Shown piece by piece: positions 12,340 through 24,644 of a stretch of 64,000 bases of DNA. A program made the position numbers and the translations under genes. Position 1 is the stretch's first letter, and each line of letters starts with the position of its first letter. The notes under the pieces were generated by a model, which was not told where the DNA came from, did no database searches, and was given only the letters and a program-made list of their open reading frames with translations. Source of the stretch: Spinacia oleracea. Its lineage: Eukaryota > Streptophyta > Magnoliopsida > Caryophyllales > Amaranthaceae. The stretch lies in assembly GCF_020520425.1 (NCBI RefSeq), contig NC_079490.1, forward strand, positions 5,518,001 to 5,582,000. The letters are read 5' to 3'.

Positions 12340-12540
12340 CGGGTACGTGTTCAAGTGTCTGACTCGACTATTTTGTGAAAGAATTTCATGATTACGATCC
12401 AAAATGAAATGTCTATTGTCCGTACTCATGTAGCCATGTTCGAGTCTCTGACTCGGCTATTTTGTAAAAGCATTTCATGATTATGGTCCAAAATGAAATG
12501 TCCAGTGTCTATACTTATGTAGTAGTCATGTCCAAGTGTC
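12340..12540. repeat. Imperfect tandem repeat, about 105-bp unit
   Basis: Motifs CTGACTCG-CTATTTTGT, AATTTCATGATTA and CCAAAATGAAATGTC recur in order in the first and second halves of this stretch, giving roughly two diverged copies. It lies about 200 bp upstream of the CYP97B start. A related fragment (AAAATGAAATGTCAAGTGTCC) also occurs in the MADS locus near 10430-10450, so the sequence is dispersed as well as tandem. Confidence 0.6.
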
Positions 12541-12761
12541 AAAAATCTTTCATGGATCACGAGGATACTTGAAGTAAAATAACGAGTTCAATTAACATAT
12601 TATTATAATATTATCCATAAAAATGAAGACTTCACACGATTATGGGATTTATGACAATATAATATTATTATCCATAAAAAATTGCTACAGTACAAAATTA
12701 AAAAAATATCTGGCTTTTTTTAATACATACAGTTCTTAAATCTTGTTTGCTTCAGAGCTCC

Positions 12762-15700
12762 ATGGCTGCCCACGTATCAGCTCTCCAACCTCTTTCTCTC
12801 TCATCTCATCCCCTCAATCTTCAACTCAAGCTTCTTCGCGTCAATTCTCTCAAATTCCCAAACCCATCTTTTTCATCTTCTCGATCATTACATGGTATTT
12901 CCCTTTTCTTTTCTACCAAAATCCTCAAATTTTTTGAATTCAATGTATTCCTCATTCTCACTGTTTTAGTCTTTGAAAAATGTAAATTTTGTTGTGGATT
13001 GTTCTTATTCTTTCTCAAAATTGTTGCAGGTGGATGTAAATGGAGCTTAATTACTTGTTCTTCCTCAAATGGGTCGAGACCCGGCCCGATTGATGATGGG
13101 GTGAAGAGCATTGAAGAGCTTGTGGAGGAGAAAAGGCGCGCAGAATTGGCTGCTCGGATTGCTTCTGGGGAATTCACTGTTAAGCAGTCTAGGTTGGTAA
13201 TGCCTTATTTACCCACTAATTTTTACCAATTCTTCTTCATTTTTTGTAATTGGGGTTTTTGATTATACATTATTGGAAATTTAGGCTAAGAAAGAGAGAA
13301 TTTAGGGTTTTGTAACTTTTTATGAACTGGTTGATTCATGTTGGAATGATTATTAATGGACATATGGTGCTTATTTGATTGATTTTGATTGTTTTATGTC
13401 ATAATTGATATACATGGTAAAATGACCCTTGGATGTTGGTTGGAGTCCTTAGAGAAAACTGTAGGAAGTAAGAATCACATAGAAATAAAAGACAGATTAT
13501 GATGGTTTAAGTTGGGATGCTTTAATGATCAATTATATTTCCACTAGATGTTTTGTGTGTGCCAAATGCCAATGCTGCAATGCAATCGCTTCGATTAGCT
13601 GGGGGTTTATTGTGCAATGGGATGGGAATGACATTGGTAGTGGAGAAGTTGCCGAATACCTTCTAGCTACACAAATCACAATGCATTCACTGGTATTTAG
13701 TTATGCTATATAAGAGTACATAGGATTATTGTTTATGAGAAACAATCTTGATGATGAATTTGTTATGCGTGTTGATCTCTGGTAAAAACTACTATGTTGT
13801 GGAGCTCTAGATTTGACTTCATCAAACAAGATATACAATAGTTCGATTTTATAGTCAAAGACAATGCAACTTCCTATATGCTTGACTCTTGAGTATATAG
13901 TATATTGATCTTGTGCAGATGGATATCCAAAAAGAAGAAGAAAAAAAAATCTTGTGCAGATGAAATTTTTAGAAGCATGCTCTTTGAATTTTCTTTTCCA
14001 CAAATTTTATTAATTTCTCAGCTTCTTTTAATGTTATAACTCTTACTAGTCTTCTACTTGAAACACTCATATAACTATTTCCATCTGAGTTTGACAGCTT
14101 TGATGCCTATATCAAATTGAACCATAAGAGAAATTTTCTTATGTTTTTCTATTACGATTCAGCCAAAGCATTTTTTTCAAGTATACCATTTTGTTCTTGT
14201 AGCCTTTTAGGTCAATCATTTTAGCCTTTGATGTTAACCTCATAACTTGCTTTGCTTTGTCTTTGCTCGTTTGCTGCAGTTTTTCTATGAAATTGAGGAT
14301 CAATCTGTCAAAATTAGGACTTCCTTCAAATATTCTGGATTTTGTGATCAAACCTTTCGAAGATTATGAAAAGTTTTCTCAAATTCCTGAGGCTAAAGGA
14401 GATATAGCAGCTATTCAAAGTGATGCCTTCTTTTTGCCTTTGTACGAGCTCTACCTCACTTATGGTGGAATATTCAGGCTGAACTTTGGGCCAAAGGTTG
14501 GTTTTATTCGTTTTCCATGGTTTTCTGTACATGATGCATGGATGAGCTAGATGTATTAGCGTATATAACATCTCTGTTTTATTAATTTGCTGTCACTGCA
14601 GTCGTTTCTTATTGTTTCTGATCCTGCCATTGTTAAGCATATCTTAAAGGACAACTCTAAGGCTTACTCTAAGGTATGGAATTCGACAATTGTTGTATCA
14701 GCTTTCTCATTTATCCATTATTATACGTGAGATGCAGTGAAGAAAATTATTTAGATATATTCATTCTGATTTCCTTGATCAGGGTATCTTGGCAGAAATT
14801 CTAGATTTTGTGATGGGAAAGGGACTCATCCCTGCTGATGGGGAGATATGGCGTGTCCGGAGACGGGCTATAGTTCCTTCATTACATATGAAGGTAGTAT
14901 GACTGCTTTTACAATATTGTTGACAACTTCAATTTTTCTCTTTCCATGTTGATTTGATTGTGATATTCTCTCCTTTCAAATGCAACTTGATGTTAACCAC
15001 ATTATTCTGGAATTCATATGATGGACTATCAGGCTTGACACTCCTATTCCCTTTCAGTTTGTGACAGCCATGATCGACCTCTTTAGCCAAGCTACAGATA
15101 GACTTTGCAAGAAGCTAGACACTGCTGCTTTAACTGGAGAAGCAGTGGAAATGGAATCACTTTTTTCACGTCTAACACTGGATATTATTGGAAAAGCAGT
15201 ATTTAATTATGATTTTGATTCTTTGACAAACGATACTGGAATTATTGAGGTATGTTGAAATCCTTCTCAATCTACTTAGTATGGTCCTTTCACTTAATAT
15301 TATATAGCCTCATTTTATTCTCTAGACCAGGCAGTTTATGTTGTTTTGAGAGAGGCAGAGACCAGAAGTACTGCACCAATCCCTGTGTGGGAGATTCCCA
15401 TATGGAAGGATGTGTCCCCTAGATTGAAAAAGGTGAATGCGGCACTCAAGTTGATAAACAAAACACTAGATGATCTGATTGCAATCTGCAAGGTGAATGA
15501 TGGATTCCTTTTTGTAGCTATGCTTTATGTAAGTTGATAATGGTTGCTTATTATTTCTTTTCAAATATACGTGCAGAGGTTAGTAGATGAAGAAGAACTT
15601 CAATTCCATGAGGAGTATATGAATGAACAAGACCCTAGTATTCTCCATTTTCTTTTGGCATCAGGAGATGATGTATGGAACTATTTATGTATCGTAAATT

Positions 15701-18458
15701 CATGAGATTGTTTCTCTATTATTAACCAATTGATTAAAGGCAATCTTGACCTCCATGTAGGTTTCCAGCAAGCAACTTCGTGATGATTTAATGACTCTCC
15801 TAATTGCTGGGCATGAAACATCAGCAGCAGTACTAACATGGACTTTCTATCTCCTGTCTCAGGTTTACAGTTCTACCACATCATTTATTTACCACCATTT
15901 TTTAATTTTTTTGATTTCTTTGTACTTGTTCTCCCTGTTGCGGACTTGCTTCTGCGTATAATTTCCCACCAGTTGTCTATTTATTATGTAAGACATGATT
16001 CTGGAAAGTGGAAACAGTGAACTATGTAATATGATTAATATCTGCAGCAAATCTGTATCTAAATGTCCTGTATGCTAATTATTGTGTATACTTTTTTGGT
16101 TCTTGATGTGTATGATCTGCAAGAATCCTTGAGTTTAACGGTATTTCATTTACTGCCTGCAGGACCCGGGAGTTATGGCAAAGCTTCAAAATGAGGTAAC
16201 ATGAATCATGCTTTAGGGAGCTTTACTGACAATGTTGGGTTTTCAGAACGCCGCCTCTCTTAGGAAGGGAGGGAACTGAGAAACATATAGTCTTCCATTG
16301 AATTGTTGCAACTACTTATTCATGTGAACTTGTACCTTGCTTAGGTGGATACGGTGTTGGGAGATAGAATTCCAACAATTGACGACTTGAAGAACCTAAA
16401 ATACGCAAGTCGAGTGATAAATGAAGTAAGAGCACTTTTCTTTATTGTTTGCTTGTTCTTGGCTTCTTGACCTTATGTTTTTGTATATTGCCTTTTGTAG
16501 TCTTTGAGGCTTTACCCGCAACCACCTGTCTTAATTCGCCGATCTATTAAAGAGGACATGCTTGGACCATATCCAATCAAAAAGTAAGTTTTGATGACAT
16601 ACTAAGTATTAAAACAAGGAAATCCGCTTCAAATGACTCTATTGTGCTTAAATTTCTTATACGCATGAAAGTGGTGCCTTTTGCTCAAGGAAAAGCGAGG
16701 GTTTTCAGCTCTAATTATATCACCTATTCTATACTCTAGTCTTCCTGAATGTTCTGTTTGGCAATTACATGAACTGAAAAATTTATTTAAGTTTAACATG
16801 TGACCCTACATTTCTAAACTGTGCTTATAGCAATTAGGTCAACATCAATGTAGAACATAACGGTGAAAAATGGAACAAAATCAAACTTTTCCTCGCAGAT
16901 CACCTAGGAGACTACTCTCTTGCTTTTTTCAGCTCCACTTAGAAGTAGACTCAAAAGTGGCAAGTAGCAAATAAATAAACTACCTTTTGATCTAATTATC
17001 TGTACCATATTTCCATCTGTTGATCTTTGTACCTTGACTTGTTCCAGTACTTTCTAATTTTTATGGAATATCTTTGATGCATAGAACCCTTTTACAGTAT
17101 TTCCACATTTGATTTCTTTGACTTTGTAAACTCCCTTCTTTGGATGATTCTTTATGACAAAATATAAGAATGAACTCTTTTTGACAGAGATGAGGATATT
17201 TTCATATCCGTTTGGAACTTGCATCGTAGCCCAACTCTCTGGGAGGATGTAGACAAATTCAATCCCGAAAGGTGGCCGTTGGATGGGCCTGGACCAAACG
17301 AGACTAACCAAAACTTCAGGTATCTTCTCTTTTACTTCACTGAATACTAGAATGTGCTACGCAATTGAAACTTGGCTCCTCATTCGAGCTGATATTTCAC
17401 GATGTCATTTAGCTTATCCTTTTCATTTATGCGTTTTAAGATACCTGCCATTCGGTGGAGGTCCACGGAAGTGTATAGGGGATATGTTTGCTTCCTACGA
17501 GGTACGGAGTAACAAACATCTTCTTACAAATTCAAAGGCAGCCCTAATATAGTTCTACTCTTTCTCTCAGCTTGGATCAATTTTGAGTCTTACAAATCCA
17601 CTGTTTGGTTTCACAGAACGTAATAGCATTAACAACACTTGTTCGACGATTTGACTTTGAGCTGGCACCTGACGCTCCTCCTGTAAGACATTTGCCTTAT
17701 TTTCTAAATTAAGATACATGAATTCATTCCCGATAATTATTTTTTCCGTAATAGCATTAACATGAGACTTGTGTTCGTAATAGCATTAACATGAGATGTG
17801 TGTCAAACTATACCTGTTCTACGGGCCGGTTAGGTCGGGTCAGAACTAAATGGGTCGGGCTTAGTCTAAATTTATGTTGGTCGGGTCGGTCGGAATTAAA
17901 CAGGTCGGGCTGGGCTTTGTTTTGGGTCTACGGGTGCGTTCTATTCACCTGATTTTCACTTATTTTTTCTGAACTTATCAAAACTTATAACTTATTTTAG
18001 TTATAAGTTGTACTTGGCCAATCCTTATTTTTCCTGAACTTATCTTATATGAACTTATTTTTCCTAAAATAAGTGGAAATAAGGTGAACAGAACATGGCC
18101 TACATGTTCTTCAAATGGCTTTACATACGAACGGGCCGGGTTTTACAAATATTTAATAAAGTGACGACGTTCCACTACTAATTTGAGTTTACAATGGACT
18201 TCAAACATATGCAATGGTTGGACCTTTGTGACTCACAAGGTCAAGCCTAAATGAAAAAAACGATAAGGAAACGGATGAATGGTTATAGTAACTTTCTAAT
18301 CAATATGTATGCAGGTGAAGATGACCACAGGCGCAACCATCCACACAACAAATGGGCTTATGATGAGGGTTAGGCATAGAACAACATACCCTATTAAACC
18401 CACAATCCCTGTTGTGGAGACTGCTTCTCCTGCAAGTATTATTGAAGCTGCTATATGA
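12762..18458 (+). CDS. CYP97B: CYP97B-type cytochrome P450, plastid
   Basis: Sixteen exons join without a break: 12762-12894, 13030-13192, 14280-14496, 14602-14673, 14783-14893, 15058-15249, 15331-15492, 15577-15672, 15761-15862, 16163-16195, 16345-16425, 16501-16583, 17188-17319, 17441-17501, 17617-17682 and 18315-18458, about 615 residues. The first 45-50 residues are Ser/Leu-rich and lack acids, as a chloroplast transit peptide would be. P450 signatures are all present: I-helix AGHETS (398-403), ExxR (E454, R457), NPERW, and heme loop [10 protein letters not shown] with the Cys ligand near 537. The segments [20 protein letters not shown] and [12 protein letters not shown] match CYP97B3 as I remember it. 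CYP97A and C hydroxylate carotenoid rings in plastids; CYP97B is the least understood branch, with weaker or disputed ring hydroxylase activity. Start chosen at the first ATG in frame, MAAHVSALQ. Looks intact. Confidence 0.93.
17808..18150. mobile_element. GC-rich element in CYP97B intron 15, with a nested MITE
   Basis: Blocks of GGGTCGGGTC-type sequence on the left and ACGGGCCGGGTTTTAC on the right surround a separate insertion. The flanking GC-rich parts resemble the other GGGTCGG elements of this window, but clean ends and a target duplication are not visible, so the borders are approximate. Confidence 0.45.
17931..18099. mobile_element. PIF/Harbinger-like MITE nested in the GC-rich element
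   Basis: Left end CGGGTGCGTTCTATTCACC and right end GGTGAACAGAACATGGC are imperfect inverted repeats. A CTA flanks both sides (17928-17930 and 18100-18102), consistent with a 3-bp target duplication. The interior is an inverted array of ACTTATTTT/AAAATAAGT words. Similar interiors occur near 22090-22300, 42510-42650 and 55960-56085, so the family is dispersed locally. Confidence 0.65.
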
Positions 18459-19440
18459 TTAAGATCAAAATGCCCATTTGTCTGTTTGTACAGAACGAGA
18501 ACAAAGGACCGAGAGAGGGAGTAACTAGCTAGCTTTCGTTTGGACTGGCACGTCTTCATAAAACGGACAAGTGAGCAACATCTCTAGTTATTCATAAGTT
18601 GATCTACAGTTCGAACACCCCCTCCTCCATCGTATAAGCCCGTTGTTGAATTGTTGGCCGATTATTTTGTAAATTGTGTCATTTTTTCCGTACTGTAAAG
18701 ATTTAGAAATTACAGAAGGAAATCTCACAGGAAATTTGAATTGTATATTTCATGTGCCAGTGTAGCAATAGACTAATAGTGTAAAATACTGACTATAAAA
18801 TTATTATGATTTTTTTTTTGGTATTTCCCAGTTTGTTGATTTGGTGGACTTTTATGGTTAAGGGCCTATTATGCGTTATACTGTAATATTTTATGGAGAT
18901 ATGCAATCAGGGAAATTTTATGTGGAATTCAACCGTTATCTTATCAGGAACTGTATTGCATTATACGGAGTATCAGATAAAGTTTGACGGTGGTTTCTGC
19001 GTGGAAATTCTAAGTATAAAATGAGTGGGGAGCTCGTCCGGGTAGGCGAGTAACGTCCTATCCTTGGGAGACTCGTGACCTACAAAATCAACAAAGTGAG
19101 GTACCTTTGTAGTGGTGTTTTCGAGAAAAATCCTCTCTGATGCTCAAGTCAGTTGCATGTTGCAAGCTAGAGAGAGAGTCGGGAAACATTGAATACCTTC
19201 GTAGTGATTTGGGTCATTATTTATAGGGATACAGGGAATGACATTTGGTATAAAATGAATGCGTTTGTAGGGGTGTAAATCCAGTCCACCTTGAGGTTGT
19301 CATCAGGGGTATTTTGGTAATTTTATAGGTTTTGGATGTGAGTCCCATGGGGCCGAATAACTGCAGCTGAAATTTTAGGTGAATACAAATTTTTATACTA
19401 GACGGTCTTACGCAAAATACTGCATTGGTATCATAAAGTT
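18459..19440. other. Intergenic downstream of CYP97B
   Basis: Contains the CYP97B 3'UTR and AT-rich spacer. No coding signal and no clear element was found. Confidence 0.5.
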
Positions 19441-19600
19441 AAGCAATGAAATCAATTAGTTAAGCACTATAACTAATTAGTTACAAACTGAAAATTAATT
19501 AATTAAACACTGAAAATAATTAGTTAAAAAATGAAACTAATTAATTAAGCACTAAAACTAATTAGTTAAGCAATGTAACTAATTACTTAAGCAATTAAAG
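19441..19600. repeat. 21-bp minisatellite, about 7 copies
   Basis: Units of the type AAGCACTAAAACTAATTAGTT follow each other head to tail with a period of 21 (occasionally 22). Copies differ by one to four bases. GACGGTCTTACGCAAAA just before and GGCGGTCTTACACAAAA just after frame it as direct copies, which suggests the array sits inside a small element. Confidence 0.75.
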
Positions 19601-19860
19601 TGGTATTTCCGGTAAGGCGGTCTTACACAAAAGTTATCCTTCCTAAATTCTTACCCACAGGTAATGAGCTCATAGCATTCAATAACACAAACCTTCAAAA
19701 TTACCACCATTTAACGGAAACTTAAGTTTTCCGTTAGTGGGGCCCACCTTTTTGTTTTTTTCCCTCCATTTTTTCCAAGATTGGACATTCACAGACACAA
19801 AAAAGAGCTGCCATCTCAAACACAATTCTTCTGCTAACCGTAGAGTAGAATAAATGGTTA

Positions 19861-20195
19861 GAGCAACAATAAGGGGAGACTCTTATTTAGGGGGCTCTTA
19901 CTCTCTTTCTTACGCCACCTAAGCATCAACTCCAAATAAGAGCCCCCTCCCAAAAATTGTAGAAATGGACTAACTCTTAACACTACCTCTTATTCTCTCT
20001 TACCCTATTATTTTATTTTATTTCCATGCAAAAATGTTGACATGGCACTAGCTCTTATTTATTGGAGCTAGCTCTTATTTCAGAATTTTTACTTACAAAC
20101 TCTAATTAAGAGTCTCCCATTTCTCACCTAAAAGCTAGCTCTTAATTTTTCTCTCTCCTTAAGAGACACCTAAGAGCCTCCCCTTATTCATGCTC
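19861..20195. mobile_element. MITE with GAGCA...TGCTC ends
   Basis: The left end GAGCAACAATAAGGGGAG is mirrored on the right by CTCCCCTTATTCATGCTC. It is flanked by TTA on the left and TAA on the right. The interior contains repeated GAGCCCCCT/AGGGGGCTC and GAGCTAGCTCTTA words that would fold on themselves. Probably a non-autonomous DNA transposon; whether the target duplication is TA or TWA is not decidable here. Confidence 0.7.
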
Positions 20196-20765
20196 TAAGA
20201 ACTATGCAGCCTTACCACTACGAAAGCAAAGAGGCTCTTTTAGCATCAACCGTATTTGCAAAGAGGATGTTTCCATTTATTTATTAGAAATCGCCTTAGG
20301 CGAAACAAGAAGAAAAGGCCCATATTAATAATTTGTTAGAACTCATTACTACCATAGAGAATTTCGTTAAATGTTAAATTATTTTTCAATAAAAATATTT
20401 CTTACTATATACAATTACGTTAATCAACCAAATAATAAGAATTAAAATTCCCCTAAAAAAGTATGTAGTAATTACCAAAAAAAAAAAAAAGAAAAAAAAA
20501 GAAGAGTATGCTAAGTACTTATACTTCTTATTTTATTTCTACAATCAATTTGAGTCTCTTTCATTAACACATGCCTAATCAACTAATGTAATCACAATAT
20601 TTTATTCAAAACAACTATTCTATATTACTACTAGTGCCCGAAACGTAGTTTTAGGAGAGTAAGTTCAATTTATTAAAATAAGATGCAAGTGTGGTAGTGG
20701 GTGAATTATTTATTATAGTAAAAAGATTGTGTGAGTAAGTGTGGGGACCACTAGAAAGAGAGAAA

Positions 20766-21932
20766 TCTAATCTAATATACATATATAAAGGAGGCATATT
20801 TGCTGAAAGATTAGAGTGCCACCTAGGATTACTAATGGTTTCGGCCAATGAAAAATAAGATTTCTAATTTCTTTTTGAATTAAAAAATCAAGTATCACGT
20901 AGATAATTAATTAGGTGCCACGTAGATATTTTAATTAATTAATTATTAATATATACAACTCCATCGAAAATCAAACACTCTAATAATTAAAAAATAACCG
21001 ATTGCCACGTAGATAATTAATTAGGTGCCACGTAGATATTTTAATTAATTAATTAATTACTAGCTATATACAACTCCATTTAAAATCAAACACTCTAATA
21101 ATTAAAAAATAAATCTAAAATAAAATTCATCCAAAATCAAACAATAAAATAAATAAAATTCAATTTAAAATCAAACATTAATCCAATATTAGAGCGCCAG
21201 GTAGAAAAATCTAATGGTTTCGGCCAATGGAGGCATATTTGCTGAAATATTAGAGCGCCACCTAGGATTACTAATGGTTTCGGCCAATGAAAAATAAGAT
21301 TTCCAATTTCTTTTTGAATTAAAAAAATCAAGTGCCTGGTAGATAATTAATTAGGTGCCATGTAGATATTTTAATTAATTAATTACTAATATATACAACT
21401 CCATCGCAAATCAATCACTCTAATAATTAAAAAATAATCGATTTCCACCAGATAATTAATTAGGTGCCACGTAGATATTTTGATTAATTAATTAATTACT
21501 AATATATACAACTCCATCTAAAATCAAACACTCTAATAATTAAAATTAACCTAAAATAAAATTCATCCAAAATCAAACAGTAATCTAAACTAAAATAAAT
21601 AAAATTCAATTTAAAATCAAACATCGTAGAAAAATCTAATGGTTTCGGCCAATGAAAAATAAGATTTCAAATTTAATTTTGAATAAAAGAAGTCGAGTGC
21701 CACGTAAAGAAATGATTAAGTGTCACGTAGATATTATTAATTAATTATTAATATTACGCATATATAATTTTATTCAAAAACAAATACTCTCATAATAAAA
21801 AGAATCTAAAATGAAATTCAATGCAAAATCAAAAACTAATCTAATCTAATATATAAAAGTGGTATATACATAGGATTTTTATTTAATATAACAATTTAAT
21901 AAAATCCGTGCATCGCACTGGCTAAAATCTAG
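20766..21932 (+). mobile_element. Non-autonomous Helitron
   Basis: It starts TCTAATCTAATATAC and ends with a small hairpin (CCGTGCATCGCACTGG) followed by CTAAAATCTAG, the 5'-TC and 3'-CTRR hallmarks of plant Helitrons. It sits between A and T without target duplication, as the family does. The interior carries no protein. A block beginning GGAGGCATATTTGCTGAAA and containing GGTTTCGGCCAATG recurs at about 20790 and 21226, with a truncated third copy near 21640, so the element grew by internal duplication. A second TCTAATCTAATATA at about 21839 could be the start of a shorter nested copy sharing the same 3' end. Confidence 0.75.
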
Positions 21933-23020
21933 TATTAATATAATTAGAAGTGGATACCAAAACATGTTAAAAAAGGAAAGTGTATCTCTGTTTATAATAC
22001 GACATTTTAAGAAAAGTGTATCTCTTTTTAAAATACCGGGGGAGTAATATTGTTAAAACAACGCACTGGATTTTTTTTTAATATAAGATGAATTTAGGCT
22101 CTGTTCTGTTCGACTTATTTTGACTTATTTCAAACAAAATAAGTTCAGATAAGTTTAGTTAAGTTCAGATAAGTTCAACAAAAATAAGCTTTTTTCAGTC
22201 ATTTTTACCCACAAATAAGTTTATTTCAGACAAAATAAGCTTTTTTCAGAAAAAATAAGTTCAAATAAGTTCAGATATTATAAGTCCAATATAACGGAGA
22301 CTAAAATATCCAGATAAAAAATAGGCCAGACTTATCTTCTGGATAAGAACACAAACAAATTTCCATATAAAGAAAAAGAAATACAAAGAAATAAAAAATG
22401 AGAAGTTATCTTTTTTAAAACTAAAATTAATTCATTTATAAAAAGTCATACAACATCTCCAAAAGAAATTTAAATTTATCAAAAACATAACAAATCGAAT
22501 CAAATAAAAGTCGTTTTTCTGCAAAACTACGATCATCGTGCATCGTACATCTTGTATACCCTCTAACACATCGATGTTTGATACAACCTTCAATGAGAGG
22601 GTATTTTGATCTGTTGTAATTTTGATATTGAATTAAATAAGATTCAATTGATTGCATACGTAGAACTGACATCTCTGCGATACCGCATATCGTTGAATCA
22701 ATTTCTCCTGCAAAATTAAACAATATTTTCCCTCGTACTCCAGAAATTTAGGATCCTCTAACCTAAAAAAAGTTCCTCCTAAAGAAAGAAGAAAAACCCT
22801 GTCTTTCGAGAGAGAACAGTTCCTCGTACAAGGAGGGAGAATTGTTAAAACCCTAAAAAACAAACACGTTTAAAGAAAGAACAACAAAATAAAAAGATCA
22901 GGGCTTTCCACCTATAAATATCGATGAAAACCCCTTCGAAATTCACTAATGGAGGCCAGAGTCGGGCCTGATTCCATATTTCCATTTACATTTATTGACA
23001 CTTAGTAAAAAAAAAAAAAA
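21933..23020. other. Intergenic, scattered MITE remnants
   Basis: The stretch 22090-22300 is built from repeated AATAAGTTCAGATAAGTT words in inverted arrangement and resembles the interior of the CYP97B-intron MITE. Minus-strand open frames at 22436-22863 show no family similarity and are not called. Nothing else was recognised. Confidence 0.5.
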
Positions 23021-23083
23021 GAACTACCAGGATTGGATTAGTTTGGGAGAATAGAAATATAAATGGACAGATTATACGAGTGC

Positions 23084-23569
23084 GAGAAATTCCGAGTTAA
23101 TCTCAGTGATTGGAAAAAATTTCCAATCAAATGGCATTTTCGTAAATATTTTGCTTGAAAACTGTAGGTGGTATAATGTTAGGTGTGGACTGTATATTTG
23201 TAGTTATTGATTGCATATTACTCGGTGTTGATTGTATACCACTTATCGCTGACTGTATATTTTATGATTGTTGATGAATTACTAAAATGCAATATTGTTT
23301 ATTGGTAAGTCAGTAAGTGGTTGACTGTATATCTATAGTTGTGGATTGATTTTTAGTAGAAGTTTATTGTATATTGTGAGCTGTTGACTGAATATTATAG
23401 AGTTGTTGATGTATTATGAAAATACAATTATCACCGTACATGTGGCCCATATTTAATGACAAGTCACCCACTTTTAATGGCATTTTCGTAATAAAATCAT
23501 CAATTATTTACGAAAATGCCATTTGATTGGAAAAATTTCCCAATCATTGAGATTAACTCGGAACAGCTC
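23084..23569. mobile_element. Mutator-like MITE with a 10-bp target duplication
   Basis: Terminal inverted repeats of roughly 65 bp begin GAGAAATTCCGAGTTAATCT on the left and GAGCTGTTCCGAGTTAATCT on the complementary right end. ATACGAGTGC flanks both sides (23074-23083 and 23570-23579). The same site without insertion is visible in UGT80 intron 9 near 31518 (ATGAGTGT then CGTTAAAAG), so this is a documented filled/empty pair. The interior has degenerate repeats of a GTTGACTGTATAT-type word and no protein. Long TIRs and 9-10 bp duplications are typical of MULEs. Confidence 0.88.
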
Positions 23570-23767
23570 ATACGAGTGCCGTTAAAAGTGAAAAAATTAA
23601 AGACAATAAACAAGTGTACATAATTAAGCATGTTGAAACCTTGATTACATCTTTAGAGGGTTCAAAGAAACATAGTGGTTCAAAAAGATCTATGCAAAAA
23701 GAAATTTTGAAACACCCAGCTTCACTAACCTATAAACCATTTTCTTTTCTTTTTTTAAATGAGTAAG

Positions 23768-23880
23768 ACCCTGTTCGAACTAAACTGAACCGAATTTGAT
23801 GATCCTGAACTGAACTGAACTAACTGAACTGCGAAATAAGTCCTGAAACTGAAATTAAGCCAAAAAAAACAGTGCCTAGG
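23768..23880. other. Small insertion in the UGT80 fragment copy
   Basis: Compared with 32630-32645, where GAGTAAG runs straight into GAGTAG, about 112 bp are added here. The insert contains several CTGAACTGAACTGAA words and no recognised ends. It could be a small transposon or filler DNA from a repair event. Confidence 0.55.
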
Positions 23881-24207
23881 GAGTAGATAATAGACTATCA
23901 ACCAAAACAGATCACTGACCTTTAGGCTTGGCAACAACTAAGCAAACAGAAGACTGGCACACACCCAAGACAGATCTTGCATATATCAATCAAGAAACCA
24001 AAAGAATCACATAGGAAAAGGAGAAAAAGGACAGGGAACAAAGAACCCTTAAAATTTGTGCAAAATAACTTGTTTAAAGAACTTTAACAAAACAAACTAA
24101 TAGAGCATACCTCAGGCTATTAATTAAGAAATGCAGGTATAAATAAGCCCTCGAACTAATTAAGACACCACAAGTATCTACACCATATCCTCCGGAAAAT
24201 GTTTGGT

Positions 24208-24362
24208 TGACCCTAAGGGTTGGCAACCCCTAAGATACATATAATATAAAATAATATATAAGCATAATTAATTGGAGAGAGAAAGTGTTGTATGTAAAGT
24301 TTTAATGCATTTGTAACCAATCAAAATTCAATATTGAAAGGGTTACCAACCCTTAGGGTCAC
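24208..24362. mobile_element. Short TIR element just 3' of the nucleoredoxin-like locus
   Basis: The left end TGACCCTAAGGGTTGGCAAC is mirrored by GTTACCAACCCTTAGGGTCA on the right with a single mismatch, over an AT-rich centre. Total length about 155 bp. No clear target duplication is seen. The ends themselves contain a small palindrome (CCCTAAGGG). Confidence 0.75.
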
Positions 24363-24644
24363 TCTATCATTGTCCATATCCTCCATATGCACGAGGCAAC
24401 TCTCAAGTCGAGTAATGACGTCCCTACGTAAACGTACTACACTCAAATGGAATACCATCACGACTTTCAGCTTTAAATAGATTTTGAGTATCAACTGAGC
24501 AAACATGGCCATCGATTCCAAATTCAACGAGGGTATCAAATGGAGTGACCCGTGGTGGGAATAACTTTTTCTGCAGAGATTTTGAATGATTAGTTTGGAA
24601 CGGACGTACCAACCAAGGAATATCAGACAGTGCTGGGTCAATAG

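Larger units (their letters stand above)
23021..23940 (-). pseudogene. Duplicated fragment of the UGT80 gene (intron 9, end of exon 8)
   Basis: After subtracting two insertions, this region matches the UGT80 gene about 8 kb to the right. Positions 23030-23720 correspond to 31480-31665 in UGT80 intron 9, and 23731-23937 to about 32605-32698, which includes the last bases of exon 8. The intervening exon 9 is missing. Differences over the shared parts are few (single substitutions), so the copy is young. It cannot encode anything. The duplication also holds a MULE-type MITE (23084-23569) and a small insert of about 112 bp (23768-23880), both absent from the UGT80 copy. Confidence 0.85.

Noticed and set aside
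22436-22863. Two overlapping minus-strand frames of 76 and 95 codons
   Set aside because: No recognisable domain, no splice context, and they lie between transposon remnants.
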